Assembly: GCA_009840625.1 (NCBI GenBank)
Contig: VXNJ01000009.1
Location: 111,314 to 175,313 of the forward strand
Direction of reading: 5' to 3'
Origin: Chloroflexota bacterium
GTDB taxonomy: Bacteria; Chloroflexota; UBA11872; VXNJ01
DNA: 64,000 bases
How positions within the stretch are numbered: the first letter of the stretch is position 1; each line of letters begins with the position of its first letter. Under the pieces are notes generated by a model. It saw only the letters and a program-made list of their open reading frames with translations, ran no database searches and had not been told where the DNA came from. A program made the position numbers and the translations under genes. Shown here piece after piece: positions 43,194 to 52,326 of the stretch.

Positions 43194-44798
43194 TCAATTC
43201 CCCGGCGGGCGGTCGGATCCGGCCAGTTGCCGGGCCAGCCCGTTCAGTCCCGCCACCGGATCGCCGCCCAGATCGATACCGGCAACGTTCAGGTCCAGCT
43301 CCGCCAGCCGCGCCAGGTCGCCGCCGGCTTGGGCGTGGGCGAGCGTTCCCAGCCCGTATTGGCTGTCGGCCACGGGTGGTTCAAGCGGAGGCCGGGCGGG
43401 GGCCAGGAAAAGAAAACTCCCGTTGCGCGGTCCGCCCTTGTGCAGCTGACCGGTGGAATGCAGGTAGCGCGGTCCATATGCCGACGTAACGGCAATCCCT
43501 AGTCGGCCGATTTCGCCGGCCAAACCGGCTACCGCCTGGTCGTAATCGGCGGTCTCGGGGTAGTAGGAGAGCAGCGCGGCGTACCCACCCTTCTGCAGAC
43601 GATTTACCCACTGCCCGAAATCACCGGCCGGCAGCGCCGCCAATTCGCGGCCTTCGGCAAGGCCGGCGAGCAGGTTCGCGGTCTTGTCCTTGGCCGCCTG
43701 CACGTCCGGCTGATCGAAAGGGTTCATCTCCAGCAGCGCGCCGGCCAGCGCGACCGCGAACATCCAGACGAACATCTCCCCCGGTACCGCGCCAACGTTG
43801 GGGACCCCGCGGCGCTGCAGCGCGAACCCGCTACCCTCCAGCCGCTCGGCCAGGAGATCGGTCGCTTCGTTCTGGTCGCCTTCCAGGCGCAGGTAGCAGA
43901 AAAAGCGATCCGGTCCGTAGTGCTGCTCCGCCAGCAGCGGTTCGCCGCAGACCGGCACGATTCCGCGGCCGTTTTTACCCAGGCTTTCGGCGACCAGTTG
44001 TTCGATCCAGAGCCCCAGGCGCGCCAGCCGCGGCGAGAGAAGCAGGGTGAGTTTGTCGCCCCCGCCGCGGACCTGGCCGGCGAGCAGGGCGGCCAGCCGG
44101 GCACCCGGGTTGACGGCCAATTCCACGCCGGGCCCGCAGGCCCGGCGGCCCACTTCGCCAGCGGCGCTAAGCGACCGCAGGTCCTGCCCCAGCATCGCCG
44201 GGGCTATCAACCCGAAGGGGGTGAACGCCGAGTAGCGACCGCCCACCCGGGGGTCACCGGGAAGATACGTCGCCATGCCCTGAGAGGCGGCAAATTCCAC
44301 CAGCGGGGATCCCGGATCGGAAATGGCGGCAAAGTGGGAAAGCGGGGATTCGATCCCGGCCCGCTCGAGCCAGTCCCGGAAGTGTTCCAACAGCGACCAG
44401 ACCTCGGTCGTGGTCCCCGATTTTGAAGCGGTCAGGAAAAGCGTCCGCCGCGGCGGCAACTCGGCCTCGACGGCCGCGACCTGGTCAGGGACGGTGCTGT
44501 CAAGAACCCGGAAGCTGATCCCGGTGGCGGGCTCGTAAAGCGAGGCGAACACCGCGGCGGCCAATGAGCTGCCGCCCATGCCAAGGAGCACCGCGTGCGA
44601 AATACCCCGCTGTCGGGCCGAATCGTGCAGGTTGAGCAGGCCGTCGAGTCGGCCCAGACCGGCGGCCGGGTATTCGAGCCAACCGAGCGCGTCCAGGTCG
44701 CCCAGTCCCGGCCAGAGCGTTCGATCGCGCCGCCAGAGCCGCTCAACCGCGTCGGCTTCAGCCAGCGCGGCCAGCCCCTGCCGGGTCAGGTCATCCAA
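43194..44798 (-). CDS. pgi: Glucose-6-phosphate isomerase (unfused PGI of the Tal-Pgi type)
   Basis: A 534-residue PGI. SIS-domain signatures: VLLGMGGSSLAAAVFAS, LFLTASKSGTTTEVWSLLEHF, GGRYSAFTPFGLI, EMNPFDQPDVQAAKDKT (E-x-N-x-F-D-Q-P) and STGQLHKGGP (catalytic Lys region). In Actinobacteria, Cyanobacteria and others this form is fused behind transaldolase. Here transaldolase lies 15 bases upstream as a separate gene. TTG 44798 follows GGAGA. Confidence 0.9.
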   Translation of the reverse strand: MDDLTRQGLAALAEADAVERLWRRDRTLWPGLGDLDALGWLEYPAAGLGRLDGLLNLHDSARQRGISHAVLLGMGGSSLAAAVFASLYEPATGISFRVLDSTVPDQVAAVEAELPPRRTLFLTASKSGTTTEVWSLLEHFRDWLERAGIESPLSHFAAISDPGSPLVEFAASQGMATYLPGDPRVGGRYSAFTPFGLIAPAMLGQDLRSLSAAGEVGRRACGPGVELAVNPGARLAALLAGQVRGGGDKLTLLLSPRLARLGLWIEQLVAESLGKNGRGIVPVCGEPLLAEQHYGPDRFFCYLRLEGDQNEATDLLAERLEGSGFALQRRGVPNVGAVPGEMFVWMFAVALAGALLEMNPFDQPDVQAAKDKTANLLAGLAEGRELAALPAGDFGQWVNRLQKGGYAALLSYYPETADYDQAVAGLAGEIGRLGIAVTSAYGPRYLHSTGQLHKGGPRNGSFLFLAPARPPLEPPVADSQYGLGTLAHAQAGGDLARLAELDLNVAGIDLGGDPVAGLNGLARQLAGSDRPPGN

Positions 44799-44813
44799 AT
44801 GCGGGTCTCCGGG

Positions 44814-45917
44814 TCAGCCGGCCGGCGCCAGTTGGCGGGCCTTTTCGGCGACGACCGCCAGCAACGCATCGTAGGAATCGGCGAAGGACTTGACCCCGGC
44901 GGCGGTCAGTTGATCGGTAATCGCGTCCAGGTCAAGGCCGGCCGCGCGTGCCGCCGCGACAGTGTCCCTGGCCTGGGCGATCCCGGGTCCGAGCGTATCG
45001 GCCGCCTCGCCGTGGTCCAGCCAAGCCTCGAGGGTGGACCCGGGGAGCGTGTTTACGGTATCGGAACCGATTAGTTCGCGCACGTACAAGACGTCCGAGT
45101 ATTCCGGGTTCTTGGTGCTGGTCGAAGCCCAAAGGCAGCGCTGCCGGCGAGCGCCGGCGCGTTCGAGCCAAGCAAACCGAAAACCCCCGAATATCTCCAG
45201 GTAGGCCGCATAGGCCAGGCGCGCGTTGGCGATGGCGATCCGCCCCTGAAGGTCGGGTCGTCCCAGCTCGCCAAGGGCCGCGTCGGCGGCCGAATCGACC
45301 CGCGAGACAAAGAACGAGGCGACCGAGGAAACCGCTCCGAGGTCACCGCCGGACGCGGCCCACTTTTCTAGGCCCTCCACGTACGCGCTGGCGATCTCGC
45401 GGTAGCGCGGCACCGCGAACAGCAGGGTAACGTTCACGTTTACGCCCTCGCCGATCAGGGTCCGGAAAGCGCCGACGCCGGCCGCCGTCCCGGGCACCTT
45501 GATCATCAGGTTGGGACGATCCACCTTGGCGAACAGACGTCTGGCGGCGGCCACCGAGGCCGCCTCGTCGTCGGCCAGCCGCGGTGGCAGTTCGTAGCTG
45601 ACGAACCCGTCGGACCGCCCGCTGGCGGAGTAGACGTCGGCGAATAGGTCGCATGCGCGGGTTATGTCGGCCAGCGCCACTTCCTCGAAGACCGCCTCCG
45701 GCTCCAGTCCCTGTCCGCGGAGCGCGCTTATGTCGGCATCGTAGTCGCTCGAGGACGAGATCGCTTTTTCAAAAATGGTCGGATTGGAGGTCACGCCCCG
45801 GACCCCGGCGGCGATCAGTTCGGACAGCCGCCCCGAATCGAGCAGCTCACGCGAGATTTCATCCAGCCAGACGGCCTGGCCGTGTTGCAAGAGGTCGGCA
45901 ATGGGGTTCTGGGTCAT
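44814..45917 (-). CDS. tal: Transaldolase
   Basis: A 367-residue transaldolase of the long (TAL-PGI-associated) type. Motifs: GVTSNPTIFEKAIS, the Schiff-base Lys in LMIKVPGTAAGVGA, NVTLLFAVPRYREIASAYVEG, VASFFVSRVDSAAD and LWASTSTKNPEYSD. It interconverts sedoheptulose-7-P, GAP, erythrose-4-P and fructose-6-P in the non-oxidative pentose-phosphate branch. ATG 45917 after GGAACGACGGAA. Transketolase is not in the window. Confidence 0.92.
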   Translation of the reverse strand: MTQNPIADLLQHGQAVWLDEISRELLDSGRLSELIAAGVRGVTSNPTIFEKAISSSSDYDADISALRGQGLEPEAVFEEVALADITRACDLFADVYSASGRSDGFVSYELPPRLADDEAASVAAARRLFAKVDRPNLMIKVPGTAAGVGAFRTLIGEGVNVNVTLLFAVPRYREIASAYVEGLEKWAASGGDLGAVSSVASFFVSRVDSAADAALGELGRPDLQGRIAIANARLAYAAYLEIFGGFRFAWLERAGARRQRCLWASTSTKNPEYSDVLYVRELIGSDTVNTLPGSTLEAWLDHGEAADTLGPGIAQARDTVAAARAAGLDLDAITDQLTAAGVKSFADSYDALLAVVAEKARQLAPAG

Positions 45918-46003
45918 TTCCGTCGTTCCTTAGGCTGGCGGCGGATGGTAGACGCTCCAAGCACCGTCCGGTTGGGGCGATTTTCGACCACCGCGGCCGC
46001 CGG

Positions 46004-46459
46004 TTACCGCCCTCCGGCGCGTTCGATCGCGTCCACCTTGGACACGCGTCGCAGGAAGCGCTCCTGGGGGTCGAAACTGGCGCCCAAGAATGCCTCCACG
46101 ATCTCCAGGGCCGGTTCCACGCCGATGACCCGCCCACCTAGGCAGAGCACGTTCATCCCGTCATGCTCGACGCCCTGGTGGGCCGAATAGCGGTCGTGGC
46201 AGGTTGCCGCGCGCACGCCGGCGTGCTTGGAGCAGGCTATCGAAGCCCCGACTCCCGAGCCGCAGATGACGATTCCGCGGTCGGCCGCGCCGGACTGGAT
46301 CAGTTCCGATACGGCGACGCAGTAGTCGGGGAAGTCGTCGACGGGGTCGTACTCGGAGGCCCCGCAGTCGATCAAGTCATACGGCCGTTCGGCCAGCCAG
46401 GCGGCCACCACCTGCTTGAGTTCGAACCCGGCGTGATCGGCGCCGATTGCGACCTTCAA
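46004..46459 (-). CDS. rpiB: Ribose-5-phosphate isomerase B
   Basis: 151 residues, RpiB/LacA type. VAIGADHAGFELKQ, YPDYCVAV-like FPDYCVAVSELI, the catalytic Cys in VICGSGVGAS and the phosphate-binding HDRYSAHQ with NVLCLGGRVIG. It converts ribulose-5-P to ribose-5-P, or could act on galactose-6-P relatives. TTG 46459 follows AAGGAG at 7 bases. It sits upstream of transaldolase in the minus-strand run. Confidence 0.92.
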   Translation of the reverse strand: MKVAIGADHAGFELKQVVAAWLAERPYDLIDCGASEYDPVDDFPDYCVAVSELIQSGAADRGIVICGSGVGASIACSKHAGVRAATCHDRYSAHQGVEHDGMNVLCLGGRVIGVEPALEIVEAFLGASFDPQERFLRRVSKVDAIERAGGR

Positions 46460-46500
46460 CGCTCAACTCCTTGATTTGCTCAAACGCGTTCGCGTGATGC

Positions 46501-47280
46501 TCACGACATGAAAATCCCGCCGCAGATGTTCAGCGCCTGGCCGGTCATGTAATCGGAATCGGGCGATGCCAGGAAGCTGACTGCGGCTGCGACTTCGGAT
46601 GGTTTCTGCATGCGGCCAAGCGGGATCTTTTCCAGTGATTGGCGGCGCACCTCGTCCACCGGGATTCCCAGCCGGTCGGATCGTTCGCCGGCCAGGTGGT
46701 CCCACATCGGGGAATCGACCATCCCCGGGCAGTAGGCGTTGCAGGTTATCCCGTGCGGGGCCAACTCGGTCGCGACCGCCCGCGTGATCCCCACCACCGC
46801 GAACTTGGACGCATGGTAGACCGATTGCAGCGGCGTCGTCCGCTTGCCGGAAATCGAGGCGGCGTTGATGATCTTGCCGTGGCCCTGCTTGATCATCTGC
46901 TTGGCGGCCTCGCGGTCGGTGAGGAACACTCCCCAGTTGTTGACCGAATTGATGCGGTCGAATTCGGCCCGGGTGGTCTCCACCAGCCAGGTGGTGGTGT
47001 GCAGCCCAGCATTGGCGATCACGACGTCGAGCTTGCCGAATTCGGACACTGTCTTCTCGACCATCGCCGCAACGTCGTCTTCCTCGGTAACGTCGCCGCC
47101 AATGGGGATCGCGCGGCGCCCGCGCGAACGGGCTAGGTCGCAGGCCCTTTCGGCCGCTTCCGGGTTGTAGTCGTTGACTACCAGGTCGGCGCCGTCGGCA
47201 GCCAGACGGTCGATGATTGCGTTGCCCAGCGCCCCGCCGCCGCCGGTAATCAGGATCGCTTTTCCGCTCAGATCGCGCAT
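46501..47280 (-). CDS. Short-chain dehydrogenase/reductase
   Basis: A 259-residue classical SDR. Cofactor loop AILITGGGGALGNAI, ISG (catalytic Ser) in NAASISGKRTTP, YHASKFA (Tyr-x3-Lys), NAYCPGMVDSPM and the C-terminal MTGQALNICGG. NAD is more likely than NADP since an Asp follows the second strand (VVNDYN). The substrate could be a sugar alcohol, acetoin or hydroxy acid. ATG 47280 is chosen; the frame extends upstream to 47331 without homology. First gene of the pentose-phosphate run. Confidence 0.87.
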   Translation of the reverse strand: MRDLSGKAILITGGGGALGNAIIDRLAADGADLVVNDYNPEAAERACDLARSRGRRAIPIGGDVTEEDDVAAMVEKTVSEFGKLDVVIANAGLHTTTWLVETTRAEFDRINSVNNWGVFLTDREAAKQMIKQGHGKIINAASISGKRTTPLQSVYHASKFAVVGITRAVATELAPHGITCNAYCPGMVDSPMWDHLAGERSDRLGIPVDEVRRQSLEKIPLGRMQKPSEVAAAVSFLASPDSDYMTGQALNICGGIFMS

Positions 47281-47396
47281 CGATTCGTTCCCCCGCCGGT
47301 CGCAGCCCGGCTGGATAAAGCCCTTGGGCAATTTTGACCGCCGGTAGCGGCTGGGGAATGCGACCGGCGACTCCTCCCGGCAATTAATCTAGTTAC

Positions 47397-48779
47397 TTGG
47401 CGGCACCGGCCTCTCGCAGCCTTCGCCGCAATTGGCATTCGCGTTTGCAGCAGACCTCCAAGCCCGCTCCCGGCGGCCCCGCCGCGGCAGCGGCCAACGA
47501 AGGCGACGGCGATCCGCGCGACCAGCTGGTCCAAGACCGCCTGGAATACTCGGGTCGCGTGGGTCGCTTCCTTTACGGGTTGTTTCCGGCGGTGGCGATT
47601 CCGGCCTACATGGTCCTCTGGCAGGGCAACATCGCCACCATGCTGGCGTTCTGGATGCAATTTACCGCCGAGGGCTACTTCGTATACCTCCTGACCGGTT
47701 CCAATTCGATGCTGGCCATCGTGGGCATGGCCAGATCGCTGCCAATGGTCGTCGTGGCGCCGGTTCTGGGAACGCTTGCCGATCGCGTCGACCGCCTGAA
47801 CATGCTGGTGGCGGCGCAGGCGGCCGGGGCGATCGTGGCCGCGGTGGTAGCGGCGTTGATCTTCCTGGACCTGATCGAGCCCTGGCACCTGGTCGTCGGA
47901 GCGCTGCTCGGCGGAGTGGCGATCGCCGCCAACTTCCCGGCCCGCCAGGCCCTGGTCATGTCGATCGTGGGGCGCAAATACATGATGAACGCGGTCGCCC
48001 TGCACACAACCAGCATCGGCGCCACGCGCATTCTGGGCCCGCCGGTCGCCGGGGCGGTCCTGGCTTTCGTCAGCGTCGCCTGGTGCTACGCGTCAACGGC
48101 GGTGCTGACCGCGCTGGCCGGCCTCTACATCCGCCGCATCAAGGCGCCGCCGGTCGAAATGCCCAATCGGCGCGTTTCATTCGTCCGCGACATCCTGGGC
48201 GGCTACCTTTACGTCCTGCGCAGCCCCCAACTGCGGCCGGTGGTGATAACCGGCGTCGTCATTTCGGTGCTGTTCTATTCGCATTACCAATTCATTCCGG
48301 CGATCGCCCGCGACGTGCTGCTCTCGCCCGAGGCCGGCCTGGCGATCCTCTCGGCCGCTTCCGGGGCCGGCGGCCTGATCGGAGCCCTGGTGGCTTCGCG
48401 GCTCGATCACATCCGCCGCAAGGGGTTGCTGCTGTTTGCCGGGTCGATGCTTTTCGGGGGGTCGATATTGGTCTTTGCCCAGACCGCCTGGCTGCTGCTG
48501 GCGGCTGCGATGCTCTTTCTGGCCGGACTGGGTTCAGGGCTGGCTCAGGCCACCAACGGCGCGCTCCTGCAGCTATTGGCCGAAGACCACTACCGGGGCC
48601 GCATGGGCGCGGTCCAGCTGGTGCTCTGGGGGCTGACCCCGATCGGTGCCATTCCGATGGGGATCCTGGGCGATGCGACCAGCTCCTCGTTTGCGGTCGG
48701 CCTGGCCGCGGCGGTCGGGCTGGGTCTGCTTTTGGTGCTCCTGGCGGCCGCCCCGCAGATTAGGCGCCTGCAGGTTTAA
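47397..48779 (+). CDS. Major facilitator superfamily transporter (enterobactin exporter-like)
   Basis: A 460-residue, 12-helix protein. The MFS loop reads VLGTLADRVDRLNMLVA (G-x3-D-R-x-x-R-x). It resembles EntS/MFS_3-type exporters in having long loops (RRIKAPPVEMPNRRVSFVRDILGG) after helix 6. The N-terminal 50 residues are hydrophilic and Ala/Pro-rich. TTG 47397 start with no clear ribosome-binding site. It stands alone between the SDR (divergent) and the NIPSNAP gene (convergent). The substrate is unknown. Confidence 0.82.
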   Translation: MAAPASRSLRRNWHSRLQQTSKPAPGGPAAAAANEGDGDPRDQLVQDRLEYSGRVGRFLYGLFPAVAIPAYMVLWQGNIATMLAFWMQFTAEGYFVYLLTGSNSMLAIVGMARSLPMVVVAPVLGTLADRVDRLNMLVAAQAAGAIVAAVVAALIFLDLIEPWHLVVGALLGGVAIAANFPARQALVMSIVGRKYMMNAVALHTTSIGATRILGPPVAGAVLAFVSVAWCYASTAVLTALAGLYIRRIKAPPVEMPNRRVSFVRDILGGYLYVLRSPQLRPVVITGVVISVLFYSHYQFIPAIARDVLLSPEAGLAILSAASGAGGLIGALVASRLDHIRRKGLLLFAGSMLFGGSILVFAQTAWLLLAAAMLFLAGLGSGLAQATNGALLQLLAEDHYRGRMGAVQLVLWGLTPIGAIPMGILGDATSSSFAVGLAAAVGLGLLLVLLAAAPQIRRLQV

Positions 48780-48804
48780 CCGGCGCTCCGGGCCGGCGGC
48801 GCGA

Positions 48805-49125
48805 CTATCCGATCGCCGAGGCCGGCGTCGGATCCAGCAGCGTCACCTTGATCCGGTCCCGGTCGAGCATCTCGGCGACTCTCAGCGAAATCTCGTCCTC
48901 CCATTCGGGAGTCTGGTAGACGGCCGCATACAACCGGGTGCGCTCGGACTCGTCGGCGAAGGTCCGGATCCAGACGTAGGTGTTTTCGTCCTCGGAGCCA
49001 ACGAAGCTGCCGACGATCGTCATTCCCTTCGCGCGCTGGAAGGGAATGATCACTTCCTCCATGTAATCGACCCAGTTCTGGCGCTGCCCCGGAAGGGTCT
49101 TGTACTCGCGCAGTTCGACGACCAT
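48805..49125 (-). CDS. NIPSNAP-family small protein
   Basis: 106 residues: VVELREYKTLPGQRQNWVDYMEEVIIPFQRAKGMTIVGSF then NTYVWIRTFADESERTRLYAAVYQTPEWE. This is a ferredoxin-like NIPSNAP dimeric alpha-beta barrel domain. Function unknown; relatives occur near oxygenases. ATG 49125 behind GGGGAGG. It diverges from the SRP RNA region. Confidence 0.85.
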   Translation of the reverse strand: MVVELREYKTLPGQRQNWVDYMEEVIIPFQRAKGMTIVGSFVGSEDENTYVWIRTFADESERTRLYAAVYQTPEWEDEISLRVAEMLDRDRIKVTLLDPTPASAIG

Positions 49126-49306
49126 GCTGCCTCCCCGCCAAATCTCGCCGGACGGTCCCGGTCACCGCCGATGCGCCGAACCAAAACTGGCTTCCGGCGA
49201 AAACGCGGTCACGGCCAAAGTCTAGGGGCCGTTGCCGTGGGGCGGATAGGAGCCGGCCGGGCGAAGTTCGAGCGATCCCGCCGGCCGCGCAACCCCGCTC
49301 CTCAAA

Positions 49307-49312
49307 TAAACT
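49307..49312 (+). promoter_or_regulatory. Possible -10 element for the SRP RNA
   Basis: TAAACT lies 5 bases before the proposed RNA 5' end at 49317, as expected for a sigma-70 -10 box. I see no good -35 match 17 bases upstream, so this is weak. Confidence 0.3.
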
Positions 49313-49316
49313 TCTA

Positions 49317-49590
49317 ATGGCCGCGCTAGGTGGGGAGATAGCGGTGCCCTGCACCCGCAAACCGCTACAGCGGGACCGAATTCCCTTCCTCGGAATTCCG
49401 GCGGTCGATTCTGGTTCGCAACCGGCGCGACGAAGGTTGGGCCCCGTGCGACGGGAAACTCCGAACTCCGTCAGGTCTGGAAGGAAGCAGCGGTAAGGGG
49501 ACCTTTCCGGGCGCCGCGGGATCACCTGGCCCGAGCGGCGGGGGCGGATCGTGGCGGCCAAATGGGTTACAACGAAGGGTGCGCGGCCAT
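49317..49590 (+). ncRNA. ffs: Signal recognition particle RNA, long (Bacillus-type) form with Alu domain
   Basis: The segment holds both SRP RNA domains. The Alu part (about 49329-49400) contains GGTGCCCTGCACCCG flanked by AGCGGT/ACCGCT, which match the B. subtilis scRNA Alu helices. The S domain (about 49437-49534) holds GTCAGGTCTGGAAGGAAGCAG, the universal helix 8 with its GGAA tetraloop, closed by TTGGGCC/GGCCCGA. The RNA ends pair perfectly: ATGGCCGCGC (49317-49326) with GCGCGGCCAT (49581-49590). It binds Ffh to target nascent proteins to the membrane. dnaX follows 55 bases later, the classic neighbourhood. Confidence 0.93.
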
Positions 49591-49645
49591 AAAGGCAAAT
49601 GATCCGAGGTTTCGGCCACAAGTGGTCGCTGATTCGAGCCGGTAG

Positions 49646-51340
49646 ATGTGCGCTTCCATACTGGCCGGGGATTCGCTGCGGGCGCTGTACAACAAATACC
49701 GGCCGCAGCGGTTCGCCGACGTCGCCGGACAGCGCCACGTCGTGCGGATCCTGCAGAACGCGCTGGTGCACAAGCGTGTATCGCACGCCTACCTTTTCTC
49801 AGGCGAGCGGGGCACCGGCAAGACCACGGTCGGCCGGATCCTGGCCAAGGCTCTCAACTGCCAGCGCGGCATCCAGCCCGAACCCTGCAACGACTGCGAA
49901 CACTGTCGCAGCGTCGGCAACGAGTCCTTTCTGGATCTGATCGAGATTGACGCGGCCAGCCACACTTCGGTAAACGACATCCGCGACCTGCGCGAGAAGG
50001 TCCGCTACCGCCCGGCCTCGGGCCGTTACAAGGTCTACCTGATCGACGAGGTGCACCAGCTCTCGCGCTCGGCCTACAACGCGTTCTTGAAGACCCTGGA
50101 AGAACCCCCCGACCACGCGGTTTTCATCCTCGCGACCACCGATCCGCACCGTGTCCTGCCGACCGTGCGGTCCCGGTGCCAGCACCTGCGCTTCAAGCGC
50201 ATAGACCACGCGCAGATGATCGGCCAACTGGAGCGCATCGTTGGACTCGAGGAAGCGATGGCCGACGACCAGGCGCTGGCGCTGATCGCCCGCAACGCCG
50301 AAGGCAGCCTGCGGGATGCGCTGGGCCTGCTGGAACAGGGCCTTGCCTACGCCGAAAACCGCCTGACCGAGCGCCAGATGCGCGAGCTTCTGGGCACGGC
50401 CGGTTACGAAGGCGTCAGCATCGTCGCGGCCGCGATCGCGCGCGGGTCGGTCGGCGACGCGATGACCGCCCTGGCCCAATCGATCGACGACGGGGCCGAT
50501 CCGACCGCACTGCACCGCCAGCTGGTCGGATTTTTCCGCGCAGTCCTGATGCTCTTGACCAGCCGCAACGAGTCGATCCTGGGCCAGTACTCGGCCGACG
50601 AGCTGGCGGTCCTGCGCGAGGTCGCCAACAACTTCGCGCGGATCCGGCAACCCCTGGCAGTGGTGGAAGCGTTGACCGAACGCCCGCCGCTCACGGCGGC
50701 CCGGCCTCCGCAGCTAGACCTTGAATTGGCGATCGTGCAGGCGGCCCTGGCCACCGGCGCCGAGGACGCGCTCCAGCCGTTGCCGGCGGTCGAAGCGCCC
50801 ACAGTAAAAACCGCCGCTCCCTCCTACCCGGCGCCAGCCGCAGAACCGGACCCGCAGGCCCGGCCAGAACCCGCGGGGGCGGCCGCCAACGCCCCGGCCG
50901 CCGGACTCGAGCCATCACCCAAACCATCGGTGGACCCCGGGACCGGGCCCGAGCCGGAACCGGAACCCGAGCCGGAGCCTGCTCCGCCCCCGGGAACCGG
51001 CGATTCGGATCTGCTGGAACGATTCGAAGCGGTGCGAGAACGGTTCATCGCCCTGGTCCGCGAATGGGACCCTACCGTACAGGGACAGTTTCTGGGCGCC
51101 CCGGCCCGGATGGAGGGTTCCGCGTTGGTGCTGGGGATCCGGCAGCAGTTCGCGCTCGACCGGCTCGACAGCCCGGCCAAGCGGGCCGGCCTGGAGCAGA
51201 TCGCCCAGACCGCGCTCGGAGAACCGGTCGAGTTGCGGCTCGAGCATGTTCCGAGCGATTCGGGCGGCGAGGCGTACACTGCCAGAATCGCCAGGGCTGC
51301 CGGTGAATTGCTGGGCGCCCGCGAAATCAAAGACGTATGA
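49646..51340 (+). CDS. dnaX: DNA polymerase III subunits gamma/tau
   Basis: A 564-residue clamp-loader ATPase. N-terminus ALYNKYRPQRFADVAGQ, Walker A FSGERGTGKTT, zinc motif C-x8-C-x2-C-x2-C ending PCNDCEHC, DEVHQLSRSAYNAFLKTLEEPP and sensor-1 HVIFILATT-like VFILATTDPHRV. After the AAA+ domains comes a Pro/Glu/Ala-rich linker (residues 390-450), then a small tau-type C-terminal domain. ATG 49646. First gene of dnaX-ybaB-recR, with gaps of 32 and 33 bases. I see no internal frameshift sequence for a separate gamma. Confidence 0.94.
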   Translation: MCASILAGDSLRALYNKYRPQRFADVAGQRHVVRILQNALVHKRVSHAYLFSGERGTGKTTVGRILAKALNCQRGIQPEPCNDCEHCRSVGNESFLDLIEIDAASHTSVNDIRDLREKVRYRPASGRYKVYLIDEVHQLSRSAYNAFLKTLEEPPDHAVFILATTDPHRVLPTVRSRCQHLRFKRIDHAQMIGQLERIVGLEEAMADDQALALIARNAEGSLRDALGLLEQGLAYAENRLTERQMRELLGTAGYEGVSIVAAAIARGSVGDAMTALAQSIDDGADPTALHRQLVGFFRAVLMLLTSRNESILGQYSADELAVLREVANNFARIRQPLAVVEALTERPPLTAARPPQLDLELAIVQAALATGAEDALQPLPAVEAPTVKTAAPSYPAPAAEPDPQARPEPAGAAANAPAAGLEPSPKPSVDPGTGPEPEPEPEPEPAPPPGTGDSDLLERFEAVRERFIALVREWDPTVQGQFLGAPARMEGSALVLGIRQQFALDRLDSPAKRAGLEQIAQTALGEPVELRLEHVPSDSGGEAYTARIARAAGELLGAREIKDV

Positions 51341-51372
51341 CTCGGACCTAATCCAATGAAAAGAGACGGACG

Positions 51373-51666
51373 ATGCAGATGATGCGCAAGATGCAGCGCC
51401 AGATGGAGAAGATCCAACAGGAGCTGGAATCGACCCGGATCGAGACCAGCGCCGGCGGCGGGCTGGTCAAGGTCGTCATCAACGGCCAGCAGGATATCGA
51501 ATCAATCAGCATCTCGCCGGATGCGGTCGATCCGGAGGACGTCGAACTTCTGGAGGACCTGGTGCTGGCCGCGGTCAACGATGCCGTCGGCGAATCGCGA
51601 TCGGTGGCGGCACGCAAGATGAGCGCGCTGACCGGGGGCATGAAGATTCCCGGGCTTTCCATGTGA
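51373..51666 (+). CDS. ybaB: YbaB/EbfC nucleoid-associated protein
   Basis: 97 residues: an N-terminal coiled helix MQMMRKMQRQMEKIQQEL, then ETSAGGGLVKVVINGQQDIESI with DAVDPEDVELLEDLVLAAVNDA. A DNA-binding dimer with tweezers-like shape in its family. Found between dnaX and recR, as in most bacteria. ATG 51373 after AAAAGAGACGG. Confidence 0.93.
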   Translation: MQMMRKMQRQMEKIQQELESTRIETSAGGGLVKVVINGQQDIESISISPDAVDPEDVELLEDLVLAAVNDAVGESRSVAARKMSALTGGMKIPGLSM

Positions 51667-51699
51667 ACCCGGCCGGTTCTCCCCTGGCGGGCGGGCCCG

Positions 51700-52305
51700 A
51701 TGCTTGACGCACAACTTCCGGGGCCGCTGCGCGAGTTGATCGAACGATTCACCGCACTGCCCGGCGTCGGGGCCAAGACCGCGACCCGCTACGCGATGCA
51801 CCTATTGCGTTCCCATCCGGGGACCGCCGCCGCGCTGGCGTCGGCAATCGGCAACCTGAGCGAGCAGGTGTTTGAGTGCTCGGTCTGCCGCAACTACGCC
51901 GATTCGCAGCGCTGCCGCTACTGCACCGATCCCGATCGCCAGGACCGCGTGCTATGCGTCGTCGAAGACCCGCTGGACCTGCTCGCCCTGGAGCAGTCCG
52001 GGAGCTACGAGGGTCGTTACTTCGTCCTGCACGGGGTGCTCTCGCCGATCGACGGGGTGGGTCCGGCCGACCTGCAAATCGGCCGGCTCAGGGATCTGGT
52101 CCGCGAGCGTTCGGTTTCCGAGGTCATCGTGGCGACCAACGCCTCGATCGAGGGCGACGCGACCGCCAGCGAAATAGCGCGCCAGCTGGAGGGCGACTCG
52201 TGCCGGGTCACGCGCCTGGCGCGCGGTCTGGCCACCGGCGGAGATATTGAATTCGTCGATGCCCGAACCCTGGCGATGGCCCTGGAAGCCCGGCGACCGG
52301 TTTAG
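51700..52305 (+). CDS. recR: Recombination protein RecR
   Basis: 201 residues. Helix-hairpin-helix LPGVGAKTATRYAMHLL, zinc finger C-x2-C...C-x2-C (ECSVCRNYADSQRCRYC), Toprim VLCVVEDPLDLLALEQSGSYEGRYFVLHG and LARGLATGGDIEFVD. It works with RecF and RecO in gap repair. ATG 51700. It converges on the TerC gene with about 20 bases between. Confidence 0.95.
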   Translation: MLDAQLPGPLRELIERFTALPGVGAKTATRYAMHLLRSHPGTAAALASAIGNLSEQVFECSVCRNYADSQRCRYCTDPDRQDRVLCVVEDPLDLLALEQSGSYEGRYFVLHGVLSPIDGVGPADLQIGRLRDLVRERSVSEVIVATNASIEGDATASEIARQLEGDSCRVTRLARGLATGGDIEFVDARTLAMALEARRPV

Positions 52306-52326
52306 CTACCGATCCGAGAAGGTGCG

